Source: an uncultured Ruminococcus sp. (GTDB lineage Bacteria > Bacillota > Clostridia > Lachnospirales > Lachnospiraceae). Taken from it: a DNA stretch of 64,000 nt. Below, piece after piece: positions 51,150-59,925 of this stretch. The stretch covers positions 1-64,000 of the forward strand of contig UQKK01000018.1 of NCBI GenBank assembly GCA_900541505.1. The letters run 5' to 3'. The translations under genes and the position numbers were made by a program. Under the pieces are notes generated by a model. It searched no databases. It saw only the letters and a program-made list of their open reading frames with translations, and was not told where the DNA came from. How positions within the stretch are numbered: the stretch's first letter is position 1; each line of letters starts with the position of its first letter.

Positions 51150-52247
51150 ATGGTGAAATCAAATCCAAAACGCTGGCTTAGGACAGGTGTTGCTTTGCTG
51201 TGCTGCCTCGTGCTCGTACTTTCCATTTTTCCGGCATACGCAGAGGACTCCAAGACACTGGAGGGACAGACCTCTGAGCTTGAAAATCAATTATCCGGTA
51301 TAAACCAGGAACTGGTTACCATCAGCGAAGAAATCTCCTCCACGGAGATGCAGGTCGCTATCATCAACGGTGAAATTCAGAGAACAGAAGAGTCTCTGAC
51401 AATTGCAGAGGCAAATGAAGCCCAGCAGTACGCCAACATGAAGACCCGTATTAAATATATGTATGAGACGGGAGACGCCACTATGCTGGAGTGGCTCTGT
51501 TCTGCGGAAAATCTGTCCGACTTTCTGAACAAGGCTGATTTTATTCAGGATGTCACAGACTATGACCGTCAGATGCTCGCAGAGCTTCAGGAGACACATC
51601 AGCAGATTGAGACCGAGAAAGCAAACCTTGTGAGTCAGCAGACTTCTCTCGCGGAGCTGCAGACAAGCCTGGAATCCCAGCAGGCAGAGCTTCAGGCGAA
51701 AGCCGCGGAGACTTCCACTGACTTAGCAGACCTCCAGGCGCGACTGGAACAGGCACGCGCAGAGGAAGCGGCCGCAGCAGCCGCGGCCGCTGCAGCGGCA
51801 CAACAGCAGGCTTCGCAGGAGACAGGTTCCTCCAATGTGGGGGGAGGCGGCGGTTCCTATGACAACTCTGTCATTAACGGAGGCGGCACCAGCGTGGCGG
51901 CCGATGAGGTCACATTACTCGCTGCCATTATCCAGTGTGAGGCATATCAGGATTATGACTCCCTGCTTGCTGTAGCGACGGTTATCATGAACCGTGTGGC
52001 TGACCCCAGATTTGGCAATTCCATCACGGAAGTGGTCTATGCCAGCGGACAGTTCGAGCCCACCTGGACCGGACGTCTCGACCAGGTATTAGCAAGCGGT
52101 CCTACGGGTCTCTCCATGCAGGTGGCACAGGATGCCATCGCTGGGGCGAGACTTGCGGCGGTTGCTGATTGTTACTATTTCCTGTACGCCGGAACCGGAC
52201 ATCCAGGTATCAATATCGGAAATAATGTATTTTTCCAGAGCTGGTAA
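51150..52247 (+). CDS. Secreted cell-wall hydrolase: coiled coil plus SleB/CwlJ catalytic domain
   Basis: A 365-residue exported protein. A signal peptide (about 8-34, ending AYAEDS) precedes a long coiled coil (about 40-210) of the PcsB/FtsX-partner type with MKTRIKYMYETGDATMLEWL and NKADFIQDV. An Ala/Gln and Gly-rich linker (about 208-250) leads to a C-terminal Hydrolase_2 domain (about 255-365) with LLAAIIQCEAYQDYDSLLAV (catalytic Glu), ATVIMNRV and QFEPTW. This family cuts peptidoglycan, classically during spore germination, though the coiled coil suggests division-linked activation. It starts after AGAAAGGAATTTTT. Confidence 0.93.
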   Translation: MVKSNPKRWLRTGVALLCCLVLVLSIFPAYAEDSKTLEGQTSELENQLSGINQELVTISEEISSTEMQVAIINGEIQRTEESLTIAEANEAQQYANMKTRIKYMYETGDATMLEWLCSAENLSDFLNKADFIQDVTDYDRQMLAELQETHQQIETEKANLVSQQTSLAELQTSLESQQAELQAKAAETSTDLADLQARLEQARAEEAAAAAAAAAAAQQQASQETGSSNVGGGGGSYDNSVINGGGTSVAADEVTLLAAIIQCEAYQDYDSLLAVATVIMNRVADPRFGNSITEVVYASGQFEPTWTGRLDQVLASGPTGLSMQVAQDAIAGARLAAVADCYYFLYAGTGHPGINIGNNVFFQSW

Positions 52248-52270
52248 GAAGAATCGGATATGAGAATGGC

Positions 52271-52308
52271 AAAGGGAAGCAATCCATCTTACAGGATTCC
52301 TTCCCTTT
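52271..52308 (+). terminator. Terminator between convergent genes
   Basis: AAAGGGAAGCAATCC and GGATTCCTTCCCTTT form a 15-bp stem with one mismatch, followed by TGTTTTC. It serves the hydrolase gene and probably, on the other strand, the APH-type gene. Confidence 0.82.
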
Positions 52309-52318
52309 TGTTTTCTCT

Positions 52319-53074
52319 CTATTGATAATCAATCACGTCAATCCACTTCATGAGGAAGTCTTTCTCCAACTCATTATTTTTCGTAAGCTGTGCCGCTGCC
52401 ACGATGGGGAGCCACTGCTGTACATACTGCCTTGCTGTATCACTCTTCTTGCAGAACAATGTCATATACAAATCTGCCGCTTCCTGGTCTTTTAAGGCAA
52501 ACAGAAGGTAAGTCATCGCCGCATCCGCGCTCGCATTGCCCTGAGTCGCATGTGCCCAGTCTACAACCGTCATCTTCCCGTTCTTTCCCACAATGACATT
52601 GCTGGGGTTAAAATCGCCATGACACACTTTGTTGTGCTTCGGCATACTCTCTAAGCGTGTCAGAAGTTCATAGCGGTTGGTCGCATCCAAATCCTTCAGG
52701 CTGTTAATCTGACGCACCAGCTTATCCTTCATCCCTTTGAGCAGCGGGGAAGTCTTTTTGTGGATTTCAAGCTGCAAATCTACAAAATCCTCCATATACT
52801 TCTCCAGATTCTTCTTATCGGACTCCATCATCTCCTGCAGCGTCTTGCCTTCCTTATACTCTATGGCAATCGCCCATTTATCTCCAATCTGGGACACCTC
52901 TTTGACCTTCGGTATATCCAGCCCTGTCTCCTCAATCCTAGCAGTATTTAATGCCTCGTTAAAGATATCTGACTTTGGATGAGATTCTTCGAATACTTTT
53001 ACGATAACATCTCCGCATTTGTACACTTCTTTGTAGGGGCGTTTTACGATGAGTTTTTCGTTTTCTAATTTCAT
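52319..53074 (-). CDS. APH-family phosphotransferase
   Basis: A 251-residue protein of the aminoglycoside phosphotransferase/choline kinase fold. Motifs: GDVIVKVFEES with the ATP lysine near 30, the catalytic loop VCHGDFNPSNVIVGKNGK near 150, and the metal-binding VVDWAHATQGN near 172. The domain is cytoplasmic and single. Members of this uncharacterised clostridial group phosphorylate small molecules or proteins; antibiotic resistance should not be assumed. It starts after AAAAGGAGG and is a single gene between two terminators. Confidence 0.87.
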   Translation of the reverse strand: MKLENEKLIVKRPYKEVYKCGDVIVKVFEESHPKSDIFNEALNTARIEETGLDIPKVKEVSQIGDKWAIAIEYKEGKTLQEMMESDKKNLEKYMEDFVDLQLEIHKKTSPLLKGMKDKLVRQINSLKDLDATNRYELLTRLESMPKHNKVCHGDFNPSNVIVGKNGKMTVVDWAHATQGNASADAAMTYLLFALKDQEAADLYMTLFCKKSDTARQYVQQWLPIVAAAQLTKNNELEKDFLMKWIDVIDYQ

Positions 53075-53117
53075 AGGGCATCCTCCTTTTGTCTTTCATT
53101 TGCCCCCATTATACAAC

Positions 53118-53148
53118 AACTCCCGGAGCAATGTAAGCCCCGGGAGTT
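53118..53148 (-). terminator. Terminator of adhE
   Basis: AACTCCCGG and CCGGGAGTT form a 9-bp perfect stem about 50 bases past the adhE stop, followed on the minus strand by TTGTTGT. Confidence 0.7.
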
Positions 53149-53197
53149 AATTTTGTGCAATTTTTAACTAACTTTTTTCACTTCAAAAGATTGTTAA

Positions 53198-55816
53198 TTA
53201 TTTACCATAGTAGCATTTCAGATAAATTTCTTTGATTTCCTTCATCAATGGATATCTCGGGTTAGCGCCTGTACACTGGTCGTTGAATGCCTGTTCGCAC
53301 ATCTCATCCAATGTATCCAGGAAGTATTTCTCGTCGATGCCGTAATCTTTGATGGTCTTCTTGATGCCAATCTTCTCTTTCAAGTCTTCCAGTTTTGCCA
53401 GGAAGTTCTCAAATACTTCTTTGTCATCTTTGCCTGCGCAGCCCGCGAAGCGTCCCAACTCAGCGTATCTTGCAAGTGCGTGCGGATACTCATACTGTGA
53501 GAATGTTCCCATCTTTGTCGGAGCTTCCGCGGCATTGTATCTCATAACTTCTGTCAGGAGCAATGCGTTTGCCACACCGTGCGGCAGATGATGGAATGCA
53601 CCCAGTTTATGAGCCATGGAGTGGTTTACCCCGAGGAACGCATTGGCGAATGCCATACCTGCCATACAGGAAGCGTTTGCCATTTCTTCACGAGCTTTCG
53701 GGTCGTTGGCGCCATTCTCATATGCGGACGGAAGGTAGTCAAATACCATCTTCACCGCTTTCATCGCCAGACCGTCTGTGTAATCTGTAGCCATGATGGA
53801 TACATACGCCTCAATCGCATGAGTCATAACATCGATACCGGATGCGCTTGTCAGTCCCTTCGGCTGGGTCATCATGTTGTCAACATCCACGATAGCCATG
53901 TTCGGGAGCAGAGCGTAATCAGCGATTGGCCATTTTACTCCGGTATCCGCATCTGTGATGATAGCGAACGGTGTCACTTCAGAACCAGTTCCGGAAGAGG
54001 TCGGGATTGCAACAAAGTATGCCTTCTCTCCCATTTTCGGGAATGTGAATACTCTCTTTCTGATATCCATGAAGTCCATCGCCATGTCTTCAAAATCTGC
54101 TTCCGGATGCTCATACATAATCCACATAATCTTCGCCGCATCCATCGCGGAGCCACCGCCCAGCGCGATGATGGTGTCAGGCTCAAACTGTCTCATCTGG
54201 TCTACACCTTTCTGCGCGCACTGCAGAGTCGGGTCTGGAGCCACCTCAAAGAAGCAGGTGTGCTGGATACCCATTTCGTCTAATTTCTCTTCAATCGGAT
54301 TTACATAACCATTTTTATAAAGGAAAGAGTCTGTTACGATGAACGCTTTCTTCTTGTGCATCACTGTGCCGAGTTCATCCAGTGCTACCGGCATACAGCC
54401 TTTCTTAAAGTATACTTTCTCAGGTGTTCTGAACCACAGCATATTCTCTCTCCTCTCAGCAACTGTCTTCACGTTCAGCAGATGTTTTACTCCTACGTTC
54501 TCGGATACGGAGTTTCCGCCCCAGGAACCACATCCCAGTGTCAGGGACGGAGCCAGCTTGAAGTTATACAAGTCACCGATACCACCATGGGAGGACGGTG
54601 TATTTATCAGAACACGGCAGGTCTTCATTGCTGCTGCGTGTTTCGCAATCTTTTCTTTCTCCGCCGGATGTACATACAGGGAAGCTGTATGCCCGTAACC
54701 GCCGTCAGCTACTAACTGTGCCGCTTTTTCCAGCGCCTCGTCAAATGTCTTTGCTCTATACATACCAAGTACAGGAGATAATTTTTCATGAGCAAATTCT
54801 TCAGATATATCGACAGACTCTACTTCACCTATCAAAATCTTTGTATCTTCCGGAACATCTACGCCAGCCATTTTAGCAATCTCATATGCAGATTTTCCTG
54901 GAATCTTGCTGTTCAGGGCGCCGTTGATGATGATAGTCTTACGTACTTTGTCAAGCTCCGCGCCTTTTTTCAGGAAATAGCATCCGCGGTATGCAAATTC
55001 TTTCTTCGCTTCCTCATAAACGCTGTCCAGAACTGTCACTGACTGCTCGGAAGCACAAATCATACCATTGTCAAATGTCTTAGAATGGATGATGGAGTTG
55101 ACTGCCATTCTCACATCTGCTGTATCGTCGATGATAACCGGTGTATTTCCAGCACCTACTCCAAGTGCCGGCTTTCCGGAGGAGTAAGCAGCTTTTACCA
55201 TTCCCGGACCGCCTGTCGCCAGGATGATGTCGGATTCTTTCATAACCATATTGGTCAGTTCCAGTGAAGGAGAATCAATCCAACCGATAATTCCTTCCGG
55301 TGCTCCTGCTTTTACCGCTGCATCCAGTACAACCTTTGCAGCCGCGATGGTACATGCCTTTGCAGCCGGATGTGGGCTGATGATGATTGCATTTCTCGTT
55401 TTCAGACAAATCAAAGTCTTGAAGATTGCTGTGGATGTCGGGTTCGTCGTCGGGATAACTGCTGCTACCAGTCCGATGGGCTCCGCCACCTTCTTGATAC
55501 CGTAAGCGGCATCCTCTTCAATAACTCCACAGGTCTTTGTATCCTTATATGCGTTGTAAATATACTCTGCCGCATAGTGGTTTTTGATAACCTTATCTTC
55601 TACGATACCTCTCTGGGTCTCTTCCACTGCCATCTTTGCCAGCGGGATTCTCTGCTTGTTCGCAGCCATCGCAGCTTCATAGAAAATCTTGTCAACCTGC
55701 TCCTGTGTGAATGTAGCAAACACCTTCTGCGCCTCGCGCATAGCTTTCATCTTTGCTTCCAGTGTTTCCACGCTGTCAACAATCTCCGGCACTACTGCTT
55801 TCTCTTTCTTTGCCAT
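53198..55816 (-). CDS. adhE: Bifunctional acetaldehyde-CoA/alcohol dehydrogenase
   Basis: An 872-residue two-domain fermentation enzyme that reduces acetyl-CoA to acetaldehyde and then ethanol with NADH and builds spirosomes. The aldehyde dehydrogenase half (1-450) carries the catalytic cysteine in NGMICASEQS; the iron-dependent alcohol dehydrogenase half (460-872) carries GGGSAMDAAK and the metal histidines in NHSMAHKLGAFHHLPHG. Length is typical. A consensus promoter lies upstream, with TAACGTTA dyads that may bind a redox regulator. It starts after ACAGGAGGAATT and is monocistronic. Confidence 0.97.
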   Translation of the reverse strand: MAKKEKAVVPEIVDSVETLEAKMKAMREAQKVFATFTQEQVDKIFYEAAMAANKQRIPLAKMAVEETQRGIVEDKVIKNHYAAEYIYNAYKDTKTCGVIEEDAAYGIKKVAEPIGLVAAVIPTTNPTSTAIFKTLICLKTRNAIIISPHPAAKACTIAAAKVVLDAAVKAGAPEGIIGWIDSPSLELTNMVMKESDIILATGGPGMVKAAYSSGKPALGVGAGNTPVIIDDTADVRMAVNSIIHSKTFDNGMICASEQSVTVLDSVYEEAKKEFAYRGCYFLKKGAELDKVRKTIIINGALNSKIPGKSAYEIAKMAGVDVPEDTKILIGEVESVDISEEFAHEKLSPVLGMYRAKTFDEALEKAAQLVADGGYGHTASLYVHPAEKEKIAKHAAAMKTCRVLINTPSSHGGIGDLYNFKLAPSLTLGCGSWGGNSVSENVGVKHLLNVKTVAERRENMLWFRTPEKVYFKKGCMPVALDELGTVMHKKKAFIVTDSFLYKNGYVNPIEEKLDEMGIQHTCFFEVAPDPTLQCAQKGVDQMRQFEPDTIIALGGGSAMDAAKIMWIMYEHPEADFEDMAMDFMDIRKRVFTFPKMGEKAYFVAIPTSSGTGSEVTPFAIITDADTGVKWPIADYALLPNMAIVDVDNMMTQPKGLTSASGIDVMTHAIEAYVSIMATDYTDGLAMKAVKMVFDYLPSAYENGANDPKAREEMANASCMAGMAFANAFLGVNHSMAHKLGAFHHLPHGVANALLLTEVMRYNAAEAPTKMGTFSQYEYPHALARYAELGRFAGCAGKDDKEVFENFLAKLEDLKEKIGIKKTIKDYGIDEKYFLDTLDEMCEQAFNDQCTGANPRYPLMKEIKEIYLKCYYGK

Positions 55817-55868
55817 TTCAATAATTCCTCCTGTAATTGAAATTTATCTTTTCCTAACCACAATTTCA

Positions 55869-55897
55869 AGTATACAGAGTCGTTAAATAATTGTCAA
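55869..55897 (-). promoter_or_regulatory. Promoter of adhE
   Basis: On the minus strand TTGACA (55897-55892), 17 bases, then TATACT (55874-55869), about 50 bases before the start. An AT-rich stretch upstream has repeated TTAACG and a TAACGTTA palindrome (55918-55925). Confidence 0.85.
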
Positions 55898-55995
55898 TAT
55901 ACCATTTGATAATATTTTAACGTTATTTTTTTAACGCTATTTGTGCATATTGTACAAAACACTTTCAAAAAGGAAGAATTTTCCTAATAACAGCA

Positions 55996-56045
55996 GAGAG
56001 TTCCGCAAGCAGAACTCTCAAATGGAATTCTCTTGCGGAACTCTC
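55996..56045 (-). terminator. Long hairpin after the acetyltransferase gene
   Basis: GAGAGTTCCGCAAG and CTTGCGGAACTCTC are perfect 14-bp inverted repeats with a 22-base spacer, starting 17 bases past the acetyltransferase stop. The U-run is weak, but the position fits a terminator insulating adhE. Confidence 0.6.
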
Positions 56046-56061
56046 AAACCAGGCGCTGTAT

Positions 56062-56661
56062 TTAATGCCAATCATGCTTCTCGTTTCTGTCCAGTGCATT
56101 GATTTCTTTCATTTCTCTGGCAGGCACGCCGCCCACTACGGTATTCGGCTCTACATCTTTTGTCACCACTGCACCGGCGGCGACAATCGCATTGTCTCCT
56201 ACCGTCACCCCCGGCAGAAGCGTGGCGTGTGAGCCAATCCACACATTCTTTCCGATACGGACAGGAGCGGGAAAATTATCCTTCCGCTCTGCCTCTTTCA
56301 TACCATGGTTTATGGTGGCAATCACCACATGAGAACCAATCAGGGTACCATCCCCAATATCGATACCGCCCTGGTCCTGAAAGTGACAGCAGCAATTGAT
56401 AAAGACATGTTTCCCCACAGAAATATTTTTGCCGCACTCCGTATAGAAAGGCGGGAATATACTGAATGTGTCATCCACAGGCTTCCCGATAATCCTTGAA
56501 AACAGTTCTCTCCTCTCTTTTGGTTCATGGTAAGCATTATTCAGTTCTGCCGTCTGCTGCATCGCCTCCTCTGCCAGATGGTGCATCCATTGGTGTGCTT
56601 CTGAACCGCCGCCTGCCGGATTTCCCTGTCTCATATATTCTAAAAACTGCTCTTTCTCCAC
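56062..56661 (-). CDS. Sugar O-acetyltransferase (maltose/galactoside acetyltransferase type)
   Basis: A 199-residue left-handed beta-helix acetyltransferase that uses acetyl-CoA on sugar hydroxyls. Hexapeptide repeats fill residues 60-185 (GKNISVGKHVFINCCCHFQD, IGDGTLIGSHVVIATINHG with catalytic His, VWIGSHATLLPGVTVGDNAI). I chose the GTG at 56661 because AAGAGG lies nine bases upstream and it falls 13 bases after the dehydrogenase stop; a longer open frame upstream would overlap that gene and lacks a ribosome site. It is the third gene of the small helical protein-alcohol dehydrogenase operon. Confidence 0.9.
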   Translation of the reverse strand: MEKEQFLEYMRQGNPAGGGSEAHQWMHHLAEEAMQQTAELNNAYHEPKERRELFSRIIGKPVDDTFSIFPPFYTECGKNISVGKHVFINCCCHFQDQGGIDIGDGTLIGSHVVIATINHGMKEAERKDNFPAPVRIGKNVWIGSHATLLPGVTVGDNAIVAAGAVVTKDVEPNTVVGGVPAREMKEINALDRNEKHDWH

Positions 56662-56674
56662 TGTCTGATACCTC

Positions 56675-57853
56675 TTACCGATATGATTTTTCAAATATCC
56701 CGGCACACTCCTCATCCGACATCGGGCAGGGATTTGCCAGGAACAGACCGCCCATTGTCTCACGGGCATTTACCGCCAATGTCATACATTCGTCCTTTTT
56801 CATGCCGTAATCACTCATCTTTAAGTCCGCCACACCGCAGTCTTCCTGTAAACGCACTAATGCCTCTATAAAGTCCTCCGGTCTGTCCGCCTGCGGATTT
56901 CCCATCACCCTCGCCATCTTCACGAACTGCTCGTCACATGCATGTTTATCAATAAAAAACTGTGCAAATGCTTTTGAAATCATAATAAGTCCGGCACCGT
57001 GAGGCAAATCATGATGGTAAGCGCTCATGGCATGTTCCATGGAGTGCTGCGCTGTAGTGCTGGTAAGCTGCATGGTAATTCCCGCCATTGTGCTTCCGTA
57101 AGCCACATGCTCTCTCGCCTCCAGGTCATTACCGTCTCTGACAGCTCTCGGCAGATATTTTGCTATATTCTCAATCGCAGACAGGGCAATGGTCTCGCTT
57201 AAAATATTGATTCCGTTGGACATCATTACCTCTGTATTGTGGAACAGAGCGTCAAATCCCTGGTAAGCCGTGTATTTTGAAGGAACCGTCCGCATCAGCT
57301 CCGGGTCCACAACAGCCAGAACAGGCACCAAAGCCGGGTCGCCGAATCCGATTTTCTCTTTTGTCTCCAGGTTAGAAATCACACCCCAGCAGTTGACTTC
57401 CGAACCTGTTCCTGCCGTGAGGGTAATAGTCACAATCGGAAGTCCCGGATTAGCCAGAGGTTTTCCTTTTCCCGTGCCTCCATTTACATAATCCCACAAA
57501 TCTCCTTCGTTTGTCGCCATCGCCGAAAGAGCTACCGCAGAGTCTAAAACCGCTCCACCGCCCAGCGCCACGATAAAATCACAGCTATTTTCTCTGGCAA
57601 AAGCAGCGCCTTCCATAATCATCTCTTTGACGGGATTTTCCATCACCTTCGCAAACTCAACAAACTCCACGCCTGCCTTGTTCAGTTGTTCCAGTGTTCG
57701 GTCATACGCGCCGCTGACTTTCGCAGATTTTCCGGCGGACATCAAAAGCAGCGCCTTTTTTCCCGGCATGGGCTGTGCTCCCAACTCGTTCAGTTTGCCG
57801 TTTCCAAATAAAATCCTTGTAGGGTTGTTAAAATCAAAATTCATGTTCATCAT
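56675..57853 (-). CDS. Iron-containing alcohol dehydrogenase (BDH-like)
   Basis: A 392-residue group III alcohol dehydrogenase of the NADPH-dependent butanol dehydrogenase type. Seen are FNNPTRILFGNGKLNELG at the start, VALGGGAVLDSAVALSA near 95 (cofactor site), TLTAGTGSEVN near 140, and the iron histidines in STTAQHSMEHAMSAYHHDLP near 265. Substrate aldehyde is not defined. The start ATG at 57853 is five bases after GGGAGG, which also forms the end of the preceding 79-residue gene, so translation is coupled. LysR control from 58418 is likely. Confidence 0.94.
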   Translation of the reverse strand: MMNMNFDFNNPTRILFGNGKLNELGAQPMPGKKALLLMSAGKSAKVSGAYDRTLEQLNKAGVEFVEFAKVMENPVKEMIMEGAAFARENSCDFIVALGGGAVLDSAVALSAMATNEGDLWDYVNGGTGKGKPLANPGLPIVTITLTAGTGSEVNCWGVISNLETKEKIGFGDPALVPVLAVVDPELMRTVPSKYTAYQGFDALFHNTEVMMSNGINILSETIALSAIENIAKYLPRAVRDGNDLEAREHVAYGSTMAGITMQLTSTTAQHSMEHAMSAYHHDLPHGAGLIMISKAFAQFFIDKHACDEQFVKMARVMGNPQADRPEDFIEALVRLQEDCGVADLKMSDYGMKKDECMTLAVNARETMGGLFLANPCPMSDEECAGIFEKSYR

Positions 57854-57855
57854 TC

Positions 57856-58095
57856 TTACCTCCCAAATTTTTCTTTTTGAATCCTGTAAATCAGAAAATC
57901 CAGACAATCCATCTGTTTCTGCCCGGAACGTACTGTATCAAGCAATTCTTTCCTGTATCGAAGGAGAATCTGCAGCATACCGTCAAGATTTCCTTTTTTT
58001 ACAAAATATACGCATTTCTCCGTTGTCTCTGCGTCACAGCCTGCGTCCTTCAAGTTTTGATAAAGAATACCAAAGGTATCTGAGGCTTCCGCCAT
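57856..58095 (-). CDS. 79-residue helical protein preceding the alcohol dehydrogenase
   Basis: A small all-helical soluble protein: FGILYQNLKDAGCDAETTEK, VKKGNLDGMLQILLRYRKEL and a C-terminal CLDFLIYRIQKEK. It has two cysteines in the first half and one near 64. Similar small proteins, rich in YRKxLLxxV and CLDxLIY patterns, are common next to dehydrogenases and regulators in Firmicutes, but no function is established. Its stop overlaps the ribosome site of the next gene. First gene of the operon, with a clear promoter upstream. Confidence 0.85.
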   Translation of the reverse strand: MAEASDTFGILYQNLKDAGCDAETTEKCVYFVKKGNLDGMLQILLRYRKELLDTVRSGQKQMDCLDFLIYRIQKEKFGR

Positions 58096-58117
58096 TTTCT
58101 ACACCTCCTATGCCATC

Positions 58118-58146
58118 ATTATAGGATTGCCGTACCGATATGTCTA
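58118..58146 (-). promoter_or_regulatory. Promoter of the small protein-alcohol dehydrogenase operon
   Basis: TAGACA, 17 bases, TATAAT on the minus strand, about 23 bases before the start codon. The TTCAGTATAG direct repeats upstream may be activator sites. Confidence 0.7.
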
Positions 58147-58217
58147 ATACTTATAATCTATATCGTGTTATTCTTTACAGGCATAACTATTTCCGCTATA
58201 CTGAACCTATACTGAAT

Positions 58218-58382
58218 CTAGTGTACTGTATCATTGACTTTCAGTATAATGACGCAGAATGGATTTTCACTCTGCAAGGCGGAGGAATGAGGCGATGCGG
58301 TGGCATCGTCGATTGACGACAACACAGCAGATGGAAATCCAGGCAAGCCATTATGCGAAACGTGAATGAGACAGTACACTAG
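58218..58382. mobile_element. MITE-like element, family A, long copy (165 bp)
   Basis: CTAGTGTACTGTATCATT and AATGAGACAGTACACTAG are inverted ends matching at 17 of 18 positions around a GC-richer non-coding core. The ends and the inner ACTTTCAGTATAATG recur at 46407-46464. No transposase gene is present. Confidence 0.75.
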
Positions 58383-58417
58383 TGTACTGGCACGTTCGTT
58401 AAAGGAGGCGATATACA

Positions 58418-59326
58418 ATGGAAATCCGTATACTGCGCTACTTTCTGGAAATTGCGCGAGCCGGAAATATGACCCGTGCAGCTGAGACGCTCCATGTTTC
58501 ACAGCCAACGCTCTCAAAGCAGATGAAAGATTTAGAGCTGGAATTGGGCAAAAAACTCTTCCGCAGAAGCAGCACCAGCTTAAGCCTGACAGATGAGGGG
58601 ATGCTGCTTCGGAAACGGGCAGAAGATATCCTGGACATGGTCGACAAGACAACCGATGAATTTAAAGCGCTCGATGAAATCACCGGCGGGGAAGTACACA
58701 TCGGCTGCGCCGAATCTCATCAGATTAAATATCTGGCGCGGGCAATCAAGACATTTAAGGAAAGCTACCCTCTCTTCCACTATCATCTCACCAGCGGAAA
58801 TACCGAACAGGTGGTGGAACGTTTGGACAGAGGGCTGATAGATTTCGCCGTTATCGCAGAACCACCCAATCTCTCACGGTATAATTATATGGAAGTACCG
58901 GGTGTAGACCGCTGGGGACTTATAATGCGAAAAAACAGCCCTCTGGCAGAAAAACAAACTATCCACTTTGAAGATTTGGAAGGGCTGGATTTAATCTGCT
59001 CTGCCCAGGGTATGCAGTTCGATATATCAAGGTGGTGCGGAGAAAAGGCAGACACACTGAATCTCTCCGGCACTTTCAACCTCGCATATAATGGTTCTGT
59101 ATTTGTCAAAGAAGGGCTCGCCTATATGCTGACCTTCGATAACCTGGTAGACACAGGCGAGGGCAGCGAGCTTTGTTTCCGCCCGTTGGTCCCGCCGCTG
59201 GAAACAAAAATATATGTCATCTGGAAAAAATACCAGGTGTTTTCCCCAATAGCAGAACTTCTGCTGAAGACACTGAAGGAGTCTCTGCATAAGCAAACAC
59301 CGAGCAGAGGCGATAAAAGTGAGTAA
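58418..59326 (+). CDS. LysR-family transcriptional regulator
   Basis: A 302-residue LysR regulator: MEIRILRYFLEIARAGNMTR, AETLHVSQPTLSKQMKDLE and KLFRRSSTSLSL in the first 60 residues give the helix-turn-helix, followed by a CysB/CynR-like effector domain (GGEVHIGCAESHQIKYLARA). The start follows TTAAAGGAGGCGATATACA. It is divergent from the alcohol dehydrogenase operon and separated from it by the family A element, so it probably regulates that operon. Convergent with rplQ, with a shared terminator. Confidence 0.94.
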   Translation: MEIRILRYFLEIARAGNMTRAAETLHVSQPTLSKQMKDLELELGKKLFRRSSTSLSLTDEGMLLRKRAEDILDMVDKTTDEFKALDEITGGEVHIGCAESHQIKYLARAIKTFKESYPLFHYHLTSGNTEQVVERLDRGLIDFAVIAEPPNLSRYNYMEVPGVDRWGLIMRKNSPLAEKQTIHFEDLEGLDLICSAQGMQFDISRWCGEKADTLNLSGTFNLAYNGSVFVKEGLAYMLTFDNLVDTGEGSELCFRPLVPPLETKIYVIWKKYQVFSPIAELLLKTLKESLHKQTPSRGDKSE

Positions 59327-59337
59327 TTATGAAAGAA

Positions 59338-59361
59338 AGCACCCCGATTTCTCGGAGTGCT
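59338..59361 (-). terminator. Terminator of the ribosomal operon
   Basis: On the minus strand AGCACTCCGA and TCGGGGTGCT enclose a GAAA tetraloop, with one wobble pair, followed by TTCTTTC. It lies 28 bases past the rplQ stop and may also serve the LysR gene. Confidence 0.82.
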
Positions 59362-59388
59362 CTCTTATCATTTCGTTTTCACCATGAA

Positions 59389-59925
59389 CTATACAAGCTC
59401 AATCAGAACTTCCATCGCTGCATCACCTTTACGCTGTCCAATCTTTACGATTCTGGTGTAACCACCGTTGCGGTCAGCATATTTCGGCGCAATCTCTGTA
59501 AACAGTTTGTCTACCAAGTCAACGTTCTTTGTGTTTTTCTTTCTTCCAGCGCCTGCAGCCGGTACTTCTTTTACCGGGTAGAGAACTTTGAGCATCTCTC
59601 TTCTTGCGTGGAGTCTGCTCGGCTGGTCTTTTTTGATTTTCTTCTCTTCTTCATCGTAAACAGTAACTTTCTTTCCGTCAACGACTTCTTTTACTCTCTT
59701 GCCGTCTTTGTCTTTACGCGGAACCTTTGCCATTACTGTCACTTCATCGAAGTTGTCCTTCTCTTTTACTGCCAGAGCGATAAGTCCCTCTGCAATCTTA
59801 CGGATTTCTTTTGCCTTAGCCTCTGTTGTAACGATTTTTCCGTTGTTAATCAGAGCAGTTACCTGATTTCTGAGCAGTGCTTTTCTCTGGGAAGCTGTTC
59901 TTCCGAGTTTTCTATACTTTGCCAT
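59389..59925 (-). CDS. rplQ: 50S ribosomal protein L17, with a clade-type insertion
   Basis: A 178-residue L17. The conserved core is split: MAKYRKLGRTASQRKALLRN (1-20), VTTEAKAKEIRKIAEGLI, then an insertion of about 50 charged residues (roughly 68-118), then DKLFTEIAPKYADRNGGYTR and the usual C-terminus. E. coli L17 has 127 residues. Homologous insertions occur in some clostridia. It is the last gene of the alpha operon, 166 bases after rpoA, followed by a terminator. Start preceded by ATGGAGGATTT. Confidence 0.96.
   Translation of the reverse strand: MAKYRKLGRTASQRKALLRNQVTALINNGKIVTTEAKAKEIRKIAEGLIALAVKEKDNFDEVTVMAKVPRKDKDGKRVKEVVDGKKVTVYDEEEKKIKKDQPSRLHARREMLKVLYPVKEVPAAGAGRKKNTKNVDLVDKLFTEIAPKYADRNGGYTRIVKIGQRKGDAAMEVLIELV

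Larger units (their letters stand above)
58096..58417. other. 322-base divergent control region
   Basis: No gene. It holds the promoter of the alcohol dehydrogenase operon (58118-58146), a direct repeat of TTCAGTATAG on the minus strand (about 58192-58213), a family A repeat element (58218-58382), and the ribosome site AAAGGAGG of the LysR gene. Confidence 0.75.

Noticed and set aside
52319..53074. An aminoglycoside resistance gene
   Set aside because: Only the general APH fold is present, with no similarity I can see to known resistance enzymes and no mobile context.
55869..55990. A Rex (redox) operator upstream of adhE
   Set aside because: The TTAACG repeats and TAACGTTA palindrome are suggestive, but the 18-base Rex consensus is not met, so I did not annotate one.
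56062..56769. A longer 235-residue version of the sugar acetyltransferase
   Set aside because: It would overlap the dehydrogenase gene by 95 bases and lacks a ribosome site. The GTG at 56661 has AAGAGG upstream and gives the family length.
58218..58652. A 144-residue minus-strand open frame over the LysR start and the repeat element
   Set aside because: It is antisense to the LysR gene, has no ribosome site and runs through the non-coding repeat.
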